DNA of 64,000 bases from Lycorma delicatula (lineage: Eukaryota; Arthropoda; Insecta; Hemiptera; Fulgoridae), in NCBI RefSeq assembly GCF_047948215.1, contig NC_134455.1, forward strand, positions 153,432,575-153,496,574. The letters run 5' to 3'. Positions 32,220 to 43,950 of this stretch are shown one piece after another (position 1 is the first letter of the stretch; every line of letters starts with the position of its first letter). The notes under the pieces are model-generated. The model made no database searches and had not been told where the DNA came from. It saw only the letters and a program-made list of their open reading frames with translations. A program made the position numbers and the translations under genes.

Positions 32220-33640
32220 TCTGAACTGACGGTTTTGGGGTCTGGAGGATGTGAAAGATGAAGATACGTCAAAATTTTCCGAACTTGAATCATGGTACCC
32301 ATTACAATAGGTAGTTTTCTTATGAAATTTACCTAAAAGTAAGGTAATGAAAAGGGAATGTAATCCACATCACTCATTGATCAAACCGTAACCCTAAAAA
32401 TCTAACCTTCATGCATGATTGAACTGCTTCACCATACAGACAGTTGAGGTTCAACAATCAGGATTTCCTCAACGGGGAAAAGTAAATGCACTTCGTTTTC
32501 TCCCATGAAAAAGTGAATACAGTAGTTTTACAACACAATTCCAAAGAGGATTATTATAATTTAGAGCAGTCTCTTGGCAGTGGCTTAAGTTCTATAACCA
32601 ACGTAAATTGCAAAATCACCTATGAATAATGAGCACATAATGTGTTTTCGCACGTAGTGTGCTATATTATTTATGGCTACGGCAAATAAGGTAACACTTT
32701 AGACACTTACCTGTGGTATTCCGTTTTCTAGTGTGAAACTTTCAAATAAGATCTTCCCAAGTCAAACGCAAAAGGACCGAATACTGAGGAACCCTCTGAT
32801 AAATGTAAGAAGATTCCCTTTTATACCCCATTCATGCAGTAAATTTAGGATTCCTCTCCATGTCATACCCTATTGCACATTAAAAAATACAGCAATCATG
32901 CATTGGCGAAGTAAGAAGGCATTTTGAATAACAGATTCCAGGGCAACTACATGATCAATAGACAATCTACCTCAGCGGAAACCACATTGTTCGGGGGTGT
33001 TTTTCTTAAAGTACTACACTAGACGATTTATCAATCATTGGTTCCACAAACTTGCACAGAGTATTACTGGTCAAGCAGACAGGACGATAATTTGAAGGGC
33101 ACGATTTATCTTTACCAGTTTTCAGTATGGGAATCATCAATGCTTCCGACCAAGATACTGGAAACACCTGTTCAGAGAATATTTTATTGTAAATGAACAA
33201 AAGATGTCGTAATTCAGTATCCAGGAGGTGACATAACATTCTGAGTGGTATTTTCATTTCCAGGGGAAGTGTCATGGGAATTATTCAAGGCATAACATAG
33301 CTCATCAAAAGAAAAAGGAATGTTTAATTCATTTTGTGAATGTCCGATAACACAAAAGGCACACTTTCTACTGCAAATTATACCTGATAAATTCAAGACA
33401 ATATGATGATGCAAGTGAAACTGTCTTAAACGTATTGCCAATCGTGTTCACCAGATCAATAGGCATCATTACAAGAATGCCAATGTTTTCCAATCCAATT
33501 AACTGCAGAGACTGTCGTGATCCACATATGGCCCGAACCCTTCTCCATACAACCAATAATAGTGTTGTCTGAGTAATTGTATCCACATAATTCAGCCATG
33601 ATTTCTGTTTAGGACATCCAGACTCCCATAGGAAAAGAAA
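32220..33640 (-). pseudogene. Jockey-like LINE relic: linker and reverse transcriptase
   Basis: Right to left, the linker SWLNYVDTIT and VWRRVRAICG is followed by INIPFSFDELCYALNNSHDTSPG, LLFIYNKIFSEQVFPVSWSEA and LMIPILKTGKDKSCPSNYRP. Next come TLENGIPQ and, at about 32650-32610, MCSLFIGDFAIYVG. In the last block the first Asp of the expected F-I-D-D is Gly, so the polymerase active site is mutated as well as frameshifted. Thumb sequence continues to about 32400. This relic is clearly older than the 11.6-14.5 kb insertion. Confidence 0.78.
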
Positions 33641-33790
33641 CCTGCCTTGTAATGATCTCAGTCGCCACATCACCCCCTCCGTTCCTAGCACTGATAGGCT
33701 TTACCGGAGGTCTTCTTTTAAACCCTCTAAACTTGATAACACATCAGTCATCAGTTTGGCCTCTGTCAGGATGCCACCGATATAAACGAT
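33640..33790. repeat. Dispersed repeat B, copy 2
   Basis: This aligns with 27815-28000 (shared GGCTTTACC and GGAGG, CAGTCATCAG, and GGATG-CACCGAT words). It joins the linker region of the LINE relic on its left and is interrupted on its right by the palindrome at 33783-33821. Confidence 0.6.
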
Positions 33791-33821
33791 GATAGTAGGT
33801 CTTACCTACTATCATCGTTTA
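33783..33821. repeat. Perfect 18-bp inverted repeat, 3-nt spacer
   Basis: TAAACGATGATAGTAGGT (33783-33800), CTT, then the exact complement (33804-33821), directly followed by a partial third copy (CCTACTATTGTC). It sits exactly at the end of dispersed repeat B. Confidence 0.93.
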
Positions 33822-34179
33822 CCTACTATTGTCATTCCAACATAACCTTCTACCTAACTTACAACCCTCAACTATCAAATTAACCGATTTGCAGAAGCAT
33901 GATACTTGCACCATCCTCTAACACCGAAGGTTTCACACAAAAACTCTTCTTATATCTAACTTCAATTAGACTATGCACTTAGATCATTGCTTGACTGAGT
34001 CTTTAAACACCAAAAATATTATCCTTATACTAACAAAACAAATGTTGATTGCAACAATGACAATTTTGTCCTACAATTCAATTAATTCAAAGTCTTCTTG
34101 ATTTACTTAAAAAATCAATAGACTCACCAATTTAATAATCGTCTAATGAAAACATACCCTATCTCTTTGTTCTGATCTG

Positions 34180-34480
34180 CTTTTGGGTGCGAGGCCAATG
34201 ACTACACCCTTTCGCATTGCAGTTCTATTAGTCTCCACACATCCATCTCATCCTAACAACGAATATCTGAAATCGGGGCTCGATGCCAAAACACCTATCT
34301 TGGCAAAGTATCCAGGTGGGCCCCTAGCCACCTGGATGTTATTCTACCTATACATCTATAACAGCATCAGATCCTCTCAGCCATCCTCCGCAGGGCTAAG
34401 AATCTAAGGAAGACAGCAATTATGTTCCATTCACACAAGCCTGGTGGGCTCGCCATTCAGATTCACTCTCCCGTTGAGCA
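34180..34480 (-). mobile_element. GC-richer LINE-like segment of unclear class
   Basis: Between the endonuclease and RT relics lies a GC-richer block. The minus strand gives REL, then RRAAQRE-like charged residues in the right position for the linker of a LINE ORF2, and then unassigned sequence with RWMCGD and PRTQK. It may be linker or a separate inserted repeat. Confidence 0.35.
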
Positions 34481-34699
34481 GCTCTCCTAAGACAGTTCAC
34501 GAACCGTTTTAACAAGAAAACTGTCTAGTCCATCAAGGGGCACTTCTTTCTCAACCCAAACTACAAGGTATTAAATTCTCAGCATCGTCAATGAATATCA
34601 GAGAAAATCTTATGCCAGATCTTCCAACTGAAAGTCATCCAGACTTCAGTCTGAGACAAGGAGTCTAGCAGAGAAAATATTACGTCAGTCTGTCTTCTT

Positions 34700-35330
34700 G
34701 TGCAGGATGCACTCCTGATGAACATGGACAATGCATATATAAACATCTCGCAACTTCCTAACCAACTCAAAGATAATTAATCGATGATCACTAGAACAAT
34801 CATCAACCCTACCAGGAATATTCTTACCAACAGTAATACCAATATTCGTTCAACCAAATAATCTCCTTCCGTCTACCATTCCAGCATATGTCGGTAACTC
34901 ACCAAAAACATTAAAAATGTCTAACCCATACTGCGCAACAAAGCCTTCAACTAATTCATAACTATCATCTATGATTCCACTATGCCAAAGAAGCGACTTA
35001 GCATTTACATCAGCATCTAGCACTATAGGACAGTTACCAACAAGACTAAGAATTCTATCCCTTTTCTAAATGTTCCTCTGGGATTTCTATATTGAAAATA
35101 CGAACTAAGAACACAGAAATCAAGACAATCAACAAGTTTATCAGCGAAAAAATGAATATCAGAAACTTGCCTTAAAAAGACACATTCCAATGTACTCCTA
35201 CAAACAACTGCGAAGATACTGTTACTACCAGTATAAAATTTTTGCCAACCAATAAAACCTGGCAGATCGCCATGTACCAAATATAGATGTTGCAGAATTA
35301 TATCGAGGGACGTCTTTTTAACAAAATTTC
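34700..35330 (-). pseudogene. LINE apurinic-type endonuclease domain relic
   Basis: Right to left: QHLYLVHGDLPGFIGW, then VLSSYFQYRNPRG, LDADVNAKSLLWHSG and finally CSSDHRLIIFELVRK near 34775. These are the ordered blocks of an endonuclease/exonuclease/phosphatase domain of R1/Jockey-type LINEs: the D-A-D-V-N-A-K-S-L-L-W-H core and the S-D-H end motif. Catalytic residues Asp, Asn and His of these blocks are still present, although stops interrupt the frame. The domain normally nicks target DNA. Confidence 0.72.
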
Positions 35331-35379
35331 GCCTAAATCGATCCGAGCAATGGACGGCAAACAGCTCTCGCATTCCGGA

Positions 35380-35700
35380 AGGCGCAAAATAATTCTGTCA
35401 TAGGTCTACGATTGAAATTACGTACAGCCCTGCGACGATCTCTCAGTGCACTTCTACAGTCTTCGTCCCACAGTGGAACAGCAGGCAGCCTTGGCTTCCC
35501 ATATATTAGATGGATATATCCTCTTGCACTATCGAGTATCTGTGTAAACTTGGCAAGTTGGTAGATCTCAATACCACTCTTGCCGTTTGGCTAAAAGAAA
35601 CATTGTACCCGATCCAGTCTGCTTTTCCAACCACCAATCTGCGAGGCTGACCCTGAGACAAATCACTATTACCGACCGAGATAACAACCAGTCAGTGATC
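35380..35700 (-). pseudogene. End of a second LINE endonuclease plus linker
   Basis: The minus strand reads FGSDHWLVVISVGNSD, the S-D-H end of an endonuclease domain. It then reads KADWIGYNV, YGKPRLPAVPLWDEDC and ALRDRRRAVRNFNRRPMTE, a typical linker with the P-W/L-W/D-x-x-C and RRRA-x-R motifs. It lies upstream (5') of another complete endonuclease relic at 34700-35330, so two LINE fragments are joined head-to-tail near 35340. Confidence 0.68.
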
Positions 35701-36520
35701 GCTTCCAAAAACGTTTTTGGAAACGCGCCAGGTAAGACGTGGAAGTAGGGATGCTGAATACGACGAAATACCGATGAACGAAAATGTACCTGTTGAAGAT
35801 GACATAAACGTGTACGACCAATCGTTCAATACGCAGAGATTTAAGTTCTACCTAAGTCTATAAATTACTACAGTGCCTCGTGAAGAACATAATGATGAGC
35901 CCCTGAATAGAGATGAGCGTTTGGGAGGGCCCAACCACCATTATTAGGCAGAGTAAAGTAATCTATGAAAACAGATCGGTCAGATCATTCTCACAGACAT
36001 CGGAATTTGGGAGAGGTACAAGTTACAGATATTTATTTTAAATGGCGCCAATATATATTTCACGAGAGGCGAAGATGTTTGTATCCAGCGGAATCCGCGT
36101 GGCCAATAAGACTTAATTTAGGAAAACAGTCAACCTTCTCAACCTTTACTCTCAGTTGGATGGCCACATGTCTCGCAGATGTATACGCGAAAAGACACTT
36201 CACCCTGGGGCCGGAGGCGAATTTCCTGCAGACACAGTATTAAAGGATTTTCTTCCTTTAGAGGAATTTAGAGGAGTACGGAGACCGCAAACATTCCACT
36301 GGAAAATATTTGCACACATAAAAAATATTTGTTCTTGTTATAAACTCTGATTGCAGATTACTTATGAAATACAATACGGTTTTTCTTTTTGAATTTAAAA
36401 ACCTTTAAGAAGTGCTTTGCTTCTACGGGCACTTCATCCGCCACCATATACTCGTACAGACCTCGGTTGGTGGAGGGGATTTGGAAGTCTGAGAGGACGG
36501 ATATCTCTAAATTAAAATTC
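35700..36520 (+). other. GC-richer block, possible gag or transposon debris
   Basis: The block has balanced base composition and plus-strand frames with protein-like content, such as DEIPMNENVPVEDDINVYDQ and, near 36156, DGHMSRRCIREK. The latter could be the back half of a CCHC zinc knuckle with its first two Cys lost. No family can be named. It ends near 36520 with a GGTTGGTGGAGGGGATTTGG segment. Confidence 0.3.
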
Positions 36521-36624
36521 AAATATATCTAACATTTCTTTATTTTTTTCAACTTATCTTACACTATTTTGTTCAGAATTAAATTCTCTACAAGTTGTGT
36601 TTAAAAGTTTTGGGTGTTTATTAC

Positions 36625-36990
36625 CCATTTAACAAAGTTGTTGTACGTCAAACATAAAAAACAGGGTTCTTTTACCCCAATGTACTGCTTTTCATGCCAC
36701 ATTTCTCAAAAACTACTATAGCTACGGTTCTGGGACCTATTATATTCGATTTTTCAAATCAAAAACCATAAGAATTCACTAATTTTGTTTCTTATTAAGT
36801 TCCTAAGAATAAGAGTACGACCTCATTTCACCGTGGTAGCTGAAATCCGAGCGAAATCTTTTCACTAGCTGTAACTTGCAAACGAAGTATTTTAGGACAT
36901 ATATGTTTATATGAACTTTCTCCATCATTTTCACAGGAGAATAGGTTATGAAAGTCCCGGGAGAACTTCGTGGTACAACCTGTACGTATA
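36625..36990 (+). repeat. Dispersed repeat A, copy 1
   Basis: The repeat starts around AAAGTTGTTGTACGTCAAAC and runs through ACGGTTCTGGGACCTATT and CTCATTTCACC to GGGAGAACTTCGTGG. The same order is found at 50262-50530 and 58985-59275 on the opposite strand. There is no coding frame, tRNA head or clear terminal repeat. The class is unknown. Confidence 0.8.
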
Positions 36991-37129
36991 TACTACATTT
37001 TACTGTTATTCTGTAAACAATGTTAGAAAGGAGTATATCTTAATATAAAACGAGTATTTTATAATGTTTCGCCAAGCACTGTTTATTTATTAATTAATAT
37101 TTGTTATTAGTTCTCGTTTTAATTTATTC

Positions 37130-38110
37130 TTTAACTAGCTGCAGGGCATGCCTACGGCACGCTTCCGCAGCTAGGCCTCTGGGCGGGTTGCCCTGGTGGA
37201 CGGCGTCTAGGAATGGGATTATTAGGCCCAAAGCTGATTACCTCGAGCACAAATATTTTTTTTTTAATGATGAAAATTTCTATAACGAAAGTTAAATTAC
37301 AAATTTAACTCTAGAAATTGATACTAACGAATCGGGATTTTCAGCTAGAGATCGGTATATTCTGGTGCCTGCTTTTTCGTTATAGTTTATTATTTTATGA
37401 AGAAAAACAGTCACATAAATAAATAACAAATATGTAAAACATATTTGAAAACATCAAATCTTTAATTTGAAGCCGACTTTCTCATAATCTTACGATCGTA
37501 TCAACCATCACCATCAAACCTTGTTATCAAATCCATTCTGAGATACCATCCTAAAATTATTTTTTATATTTTAGTGCGTTTAATTTAAGAGTAATTTTTT
37601 TTACACATTTTTTATTTTCTACTTTTTAGTGCGTTTAATTAATATAAGTGGTTTTTAAAAAGTCTTTTTCATATATTTTTTTTATTTTCTTAAGTTTATA
37701 CTTTACAGCTACCCTAGCGCACAGGTTTGAGCGTATTTACCGAAAGATTGGATCGGTAAGTTTTACGGTGGGCAAGTGCAATCAAAACATAGATTTAATT
37801 TCCGGATAACCAAGATCCAGTCGATCAAGAGTGAACCCGATGCGTTAAACAGTTAGCGCTCGACCTGCTGATACATACGCCGTTTGAATCGTGAAAATCG
37901 GACGAGCGGTTGCAAAGATATTACGGTGGCACCCCATCGCACACCCTCCCCAATTTCCGAACTGCGCCCCGAGGGCACTTGAAAATATTATCCGACGGGT
38001 ACCACTGGGAGCGGTTGAAATATTGCTGAGGGGATCCAAAAAATTTTCAGAGCGCTAGGGCCGACCGTTTTCGAGATATTTGCAATTTCGTCCGAAAATT
38101 CGGATCCGGT
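37130..38110. repeat. GC-rich repeat-like island of unknown class
   Basis: Two GC-rich parts (37138-37250 and 37700-38110) with an AT-rich middle stand out from the surrounding DNA. Distinctive words are CTGCAGGGCATGCCTACGG, CGGGTTGCCCTGGTGGACGG and CGACCGTTTTCGAGATATTT. No coding frame or RNA gene was found. It resembles non-coding multi-copy repeats of hemipteran genomes, but there is no second copy in this window. Confidence 0.4.
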
Positions 38111-38889
38111 TAAAAAGTATTAAATTTTCCCAAAACTTCGATACATATATCGATATATATTTTGCATATTTATATATATATGCTGATATTTAAAGAATAA
38201 TGAAATGGTACAATTTTTTCTTCCGAGAATTTTTTATGTGGATCTTAACATTTTTTTAAGTGTATTCTAGTATTCTTCTAACAAGAGATAACTTAAAAAT
38301 ATGTCCACCTATACAATTTTTAAGCATTGTTCATTTAAAAAAGCCATGGAATGTTAATGGATAAATTACAGTTTAATGAAGTTATCGAAAGTGTTTATTA
38401 CATAGCCTCATTAAAAAATAATATAGTTAAAAAAGTGTTTACATGACATCTATCATCAATACTCTTATGTCATTCCTAATTTATTTACAGTAAAAGTATT
38501 TATTATGCAATATGTTATGTTTATAAATATGGTATGTTAATTTGTTAATTGTATTAAAATTATATTATCCATTGTTTGTTTAATTTAACATGTAACAACA
38601 CTATTTTTTTAAAGCCATTTTGATATACAATCTCCACTTTCATTTTTGATTTAATAATACAAGTAGATTCTGTAATAACAATGCATTACACAATAAAATT
38701 TCAATTCCTATTCTAATTTACCATTCACTGTAAATAATATTATACAGAAAAAGTGAGAATATTTTAACAGTTCACTCAGGGTACTTGGCTACATATGTAA
38801 GGATTGGGAAATTGAAATCAGTAGAAACTGCATAAAATTTGTTAAAAAACCAAGCAGTCAATCCCCCACTAAAGTCTGAGTACCAAGAA

Positions 38890-39180
38890 AGTATCTATGG
38901 CTAAGTTGAAGATACTTAAAAGGCACAGATTAACATGGTTTCAGGGTACAAAAAATAGCTTGGTAAAGGAGAAACTGGGAGAGTGGTAAAAAGACTGTTA
39001 GAATGGAAGATAGCGGTTTGAGATCAAGGAATAAATCAAAAAAATTGTGAATAAATAAAGGTAATTAAGATATATGCAACAGGTGAGACGTGGAGAGGGT
39101 GACAGAAGACAGTAAAGTGTTGAGCTATGATTCAATAACTGATACCTGAACTTGGAAAAAGGCCAAAGAATAGAAAGAAA
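38890..39180 (+). pseudogene. Possible RTE/CR1-like ORF2 C terminus
   Basis: One frame reads MAKLKILKRHRLTWFQGTK and then NSLVKEKLGEW, resembling the L-K-x-x-R-L-x-W-x-G-H-x-x-R segment near the end of RTE/CR1 polymerases. The supporting sequence is short and broken, so this is tentative. Confidence 0.35.
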
Positions 39181-39659
39181 GAAAAAATTAAATGATATAA
39201 AAAAAGCAGTAATCTTAACTGACAAAAGCATAATTCTATGATTAACAAACAAATAAACTGTAATTTTTTGTTAGATGAAATAGACCAACCAATGTTTAAT
39301 AAAGCATTATAATTTATAACATTACTTGGGTGGAAAATTACAATTTTTTATCAGTTAACAAAATATGAGAATCTTTTTAAAACATAACTAGCTTTCCTAA
39401 GTACAAAATGTACTTCTGTTACATCTTTTTAGAACTACTTTCAATAATGTTAAATTATGTAACAATAAATAATGAACTACTGGAAATACATTTCCACATA
39501 TGTCGTGTGACATATTCTTTTTTCTTTCAGCTTAAACTTAAATAAAAACATGATTCGTTTTTTAAAAATATACCCTCCAAGAAAGAATGAAAATGTCACA
39601 TTTTACTTGGAAAATCAAAGTGTTTCTGAAACACAATTAAAATTTTGAAAGTTTTACAA

Positions 39660-40600
39660 AACTAGAAAATCACTTTCTGACACAGTCATCCATGCGATGG
39701 TTTAGAAATCTGATCAGACTGGATTGGCGAGAGATGACAAAAGATCAGGAAGACCAAGATCTTCCAGAACTACAGAAAATATTGAGTCTGTAAGGAACCG
39801 TGTTTCGAAGGATGCTATGTCAACACGAAAACGTTCCACTAACTTGGGCATTAATCAAACATCATTGTGCAGAATATTGCACAAGGATTTAAAAATGTTT
39901 CCTTACAAAATTCAATTAGCCCATAAAATGTACTCAAACAATTATGCATTATGCCTGGAATACTGCTTAGTTTATCAACACTGAGGATTCCTTTTTGCCT
40001 AATTTGTGGAGGATGAATGATGAAGCCCATTTTCATCTTAGTGGCTATGTCAACAAACAAGATGCTCGTTTTTGGGGCACTGTCAATCCCCAAGTTGCAC
40101 ATAAATGTCCTTTACAGCCACTAAAAGTTATCGTATAGTGTGCTCCTTCTCAACAAAGAATCATCAGACTGTATTTTTTTAAGAAAATGGTGTTTCAATG
40201 ATAGTGAATAGCAATAGATATCACCAAACACTTGAGGAATTTTTCATTCCAGATCTTGGAGATGATGTCAAACAGGCCTGGTTCCAGCAAGATAGAGTCA
40301 CACTAACACCAGCAGAGCCACAATGGAGTTTCTTAAGTCAAAATTTGGAAATCACATAATTTTGAGAAATCTAGACTTTTGTTGGCCGCTAAGGTTACCA
40401 GATTTGACTGCTCCCGATTTTTTTTTCTTTGGGGTTATTTGAAACAAAAGGTTTATGTAAATAAGCTACAAAATTTACAAGAGGTAAAAAACAATATTTG
40501 AGCTGAAATAGTGGCAAGAAACGTTGGTTTTAACTACATAAAATGTGTTAAAAAGAGCCTAGATATATAAAACTTAAAGAAAGAGGGGTTGCCCCAGAAG
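39660..40600 (+). pseudogene. Tc1/mariner-superfamily transposase relic
   Basis: The plus strand has the second helix-turn-helix region: KRSGRPRSSRTTENIESVRN, a GRPR hook and helix, then NLGINQTSLCRILHKDLKMFPYKIQL. The catalytic pieces NDEAHFHLSGYVNKQD (first Asp), AWFQQD (second Asp) and LPDLTAPDFFFFG (last Asp) follow in order up to about 40440. The tail near 40590 resembles the usual C terminus. Stops and frameshifts occur throughout and the N terminus is missing. It belongs to the group widespread in arthropods with a WFQQDGAT core. Confidence 0.75.
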
Positions 40601-40826
40601 TACTTAGTGCTGAACAATATCTATCCATCCCAGAGGGGAATACTTGATAGTAAGGATATTTTTGCCTTCATAGTTATCCTAAGTTAAGTTTTCTTTCATA
40701 GTATTTTCATAATATTTCTATCATATGCCTCTCATATAGCCAAAGGATCTAATGCAGCCAATCTGAACTTACATCTCCCACTGCATGGAAATAGATAACA
40801 CAAAAACAAAGAACTTCTGAAAAAAA

Positions 40827-41220
40827 ATGGTGGCAGAAAATGAAATCTATACGAATGAAAAATCAGTTTGGATAAATCTCAAAACATTGAAGTATACTCA
40901 AAAACACAAAATGATTTTTATACAATTATTATCTGAAAATGAAATTATTGCACACTGCTCTTCACAAGAACCTGAAGAAGATGAAAACTCTGATGACAAA
41001 GCAAAAGAAAAAGAAAGTTGATTGAAAAAATAAAAATTGGACTTAAAAACAATTTCATAGAGCTACTTCATACCTGAAGCAACAAGAAAAAAAGAACTTT
41101 CCCTACAGAACTATTAACAACATAACAACTTTAAGATCCAGCAGCCAGAAAACATGACTCAAACGAAGACCAGTGATCGATTATTTTTCCAAACAATAAG
41201 ACTTTACCAGTACTGTGGAA
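40827..41220 (+). pseudogene. Possible pogo/Tigger transposase C-terminal fragment
   Basis: A 64-codon frame ends in an acidic stretch: ENEIIAHCSSQEPEEDENSDD. A shifted frame further on gives KTSDRLFFQ. Tigger-type transposases end with an acidic tail preceded by E/D-E-I-V-x-H/L and followed by a short T-D-F-F box, so this is plausible but weak. Confidence 0.3.
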
Positions 41221-41782
41221 CTTTTAAATTTCTGTTTTACATTATAGTTTAAATTTAGTTCTTTATTGTAGTAATGCATTTATAATAAGATATCAATGGA
41301 TGATATTTATATGTTCAGATACTCTTTCTACAAATAAATTTTCACATTTTTACCTTTATAAATCATTTTCCTCATTACTCAATCTAACGAGCAGAAACAT
41401 ACTGTATAGTAAACTTTACAGAACTCCTTTCATAGGTGGGGATTATAGTACACAACACAGAACTTATCAGGCTGTTGCAAAGCACTGAAAATTACATGAC
41501 ACAATGCCCAGATTATCTGAAACAGATGCTGGCCTGTTCCAAATCTGAACGGGAGTTCATTCAGATCAAGAAAAATGAGTATATAAAATCAATTAAGATG
41601 TTACATACACATGATGTTACATATATATATATCCAGAGCCACAAACATAATTGACATATACTAGGTTGCAAGTTCTGTAAAGGTGTATATAAAATAATGC
41701 TTCACATGGTATTACTATTGTGCGCTGATTATGTAGGATTTTTTTTTTGCTCATTTGAATTTATAAAATATAAAGAAATTCC

Positions 41783-41817
41783 AATTTGAATTGGTTACAT
41801 GTTAACCAATTCAAATT
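41783..41817. repeat. Perfect 15-bp inverted repeat with CATGT spacer
   Basis: AATTTGAATTGGTTA (41783-41797), CATGT, then the exact complement (41803-41817). It is isolated from other features. Confidence 0.9.
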
Positions 41818-42539
41818 ATAATAATCCAGAGTTACCTGCAACAGTCAGTCTCCATATTTTTAAAATGGATAAACTATGTTAATAATATTGTTTGCTGAAG
41901 TAAATAAAGAACTATGTTTGCTTGAAGTAAATTATATTAAATTAACATAATTATATTACATGAAACTTAATATACTGTTATAAATATGTAGTATGTGATA
42001 AATCATATAATTGAATTATTTGATATTTACTTATAGATGATGTTTGTCATACAGAATGCAAATGAAGTATTACTCTAAAATGAATAAATCAAATTTTGAT
42101 CTATCAGATGAAATGCAGAATTGTTATGATCCACTCCTGAATTAGCAACAAGGGTAAGATTTCTTTGTCTAATTAGCTACTGGGAGTCTAAAGGTTATTT
42201 GAAACTTCAGATAAGAAACAGATATAGAAAACAGTAAATATTTCTTCTGTTAATTACTAAATTCCTGTTGTATGCATTGAACAGTAAATTATTCATATTC
42301 AAACATTAACAGATAGATAACAAACCTTATGCACAGAATAGTTTATAAAACTTTTAATATTTAAAATATAAATACATATACATCTAAATTGTTGCCACAT
42401 AAAAAAGATATTTCTGTTTATTTCTTTATGTGTTCTTTAAAGAAATAAACATATTTTTTTTGTCATTAGTGTTTTTTATTTTTACACATGAAACTTATTT
42501 TATATTAATCTTTAAATACTCTTCCATTGTTCACACACA

Positions 42540-42730
42540 CTTTTATCAGTCACAAAGTGTTAGATATTCTCTTCAATGATGAAAGATCATAAAATCGTAA
42601 AAACAATCTCTGACAGCAGTTTTCAGCTTATCAACATTCCTTAGTCGCAAATGGGAGATTTTTCAGTGATTATGCCCAAAAGGGAATAGTAGCAAGTTAA
42701 GTCTGGATTTCTAAGGGGGTCACTGAATTT
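42540..42730 (-). pseudogene. Possible Tc1/mariner C-terminal scrap
   Basis: The minus strand reads SDPLRNPDLTCYYSLLGI, similar to the R-S-P-D-L-T-x-x-D-F-F-L-W-G block, with the last catalytic Asp lost. An appropriate downstream helix and QW-rich end follow. It is short and degenerate. Confidence 0.3.
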
Positions 42731-43645
42731 CAGAACCATAATAATCCACTAAAAATGTTCATTTAAAAAACATCTTTGTAATTCTGAGCAATTATCTGAT
42801 CAACTTCAATTCTGTTCATACTTTAAAATGCCATAGCAGATATACTTAATATCAGTAAAATACAAGATCTAAGTGTCAAAAGCATGTTTAGACAACAAGT
42901 GACCCGTGCAAATCAAAGTCCACACTACATTATCAGTAGTTTGGTCAATTAGCTAATACTTTTGTGAGTAATCAAAACCTGTTCAAATGCTAATACGTTC
43001 TGTGGAAAGAGGTTAGAGTTAAGGTTAATACTTTTGTGGAGAGGCTAAATTACCAAGGTATAGCAATACTTAACACCAGCTTGTAAAATACTTGGTCAAA
43101 TTTATGTTTAAACGTAAATACAGACACTACAAAGAGACATTAGATATTCTGTGTTATTAGTGATGAGTACGACAGATAATTACCTTACAAAGAGTGGCAT
43201 TGGTCATCTTCAATGGATGGCTCCGAGCCTGACTCTGACACCTACTAAGGTTACTTTACATTTTATTATTCTCTCCACAAAAACTTTATGTCTAACCTCT
43301 CTCCATTGAACAGATTGGCATCTGAACATAGTACAAATGAAATTATTGTAAAAGTAGTTCTCAAGATGGGTGGAGTTAATACTGTTCAACATGAACTAAC
43401 TTCAATACCAGATTATGAGAAAGTATTAAATCTCAACAAAAATTATAATAAACAAAAATTTGTAATAGAAAAGTAATGAATTAAGACGCCAGTTTCTCAA
43501 CATAATAATAGTTTGAATTCCATATTTTGGATACCATGTTAATTCTAGTTAGATTTAAAACAAAGGTAATCCCAGACTAATCACAATTTACATGATTACA
43601 CACAGACAATAGTTAATCAGGCATTTCTTGCAAGCATTAACTTAC

Positions 43646-43950
43646 CAAATTAAAAACGTTAACAATAGACTTCACATAACCACGGTAAGAAATCAAAAAA
43701 GAGTTAATCAGTGATTAACAAAGGAACGTACGTAACAGTTAAATAAAAAACCAGAGGAACGGTAAACAACCTTCGGTACCACGCACATACATAACCATAA
43801 AACATAAACACCTAATCAGCACTTCACCACCGCAGAAGGCAATTGCCATATAAGCCGAAACATAAACATATGACAACACTTTCGAGTTCATAGGTAGATC
43901 ATAGAAAGAGTTTGGAACGCTTTGGAATAGTGTTGGCCATATTTGTTTTT
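43646..43950 (-). promoter_or_regulatory. Candidate non-coding first exon and promoter of gene A
   Basis: On the minus strand a consensus donor G|GTAAGTTA ends a GC-richer segment at 43646. Gene A needs an upstream non-coding exon on this strand because its start exon has a splice acceptor. No TATA box or initiator could be fixed. A second possible start region lies at 44060-44170 (minus-strand TATATACAATG and a GAG|GTAATT donor). Confidence 0.22.

Noticed and set aside
41436..41654. 72-codon frame
   Set aside because: No motif, and its base composition equals that of the surroundings.
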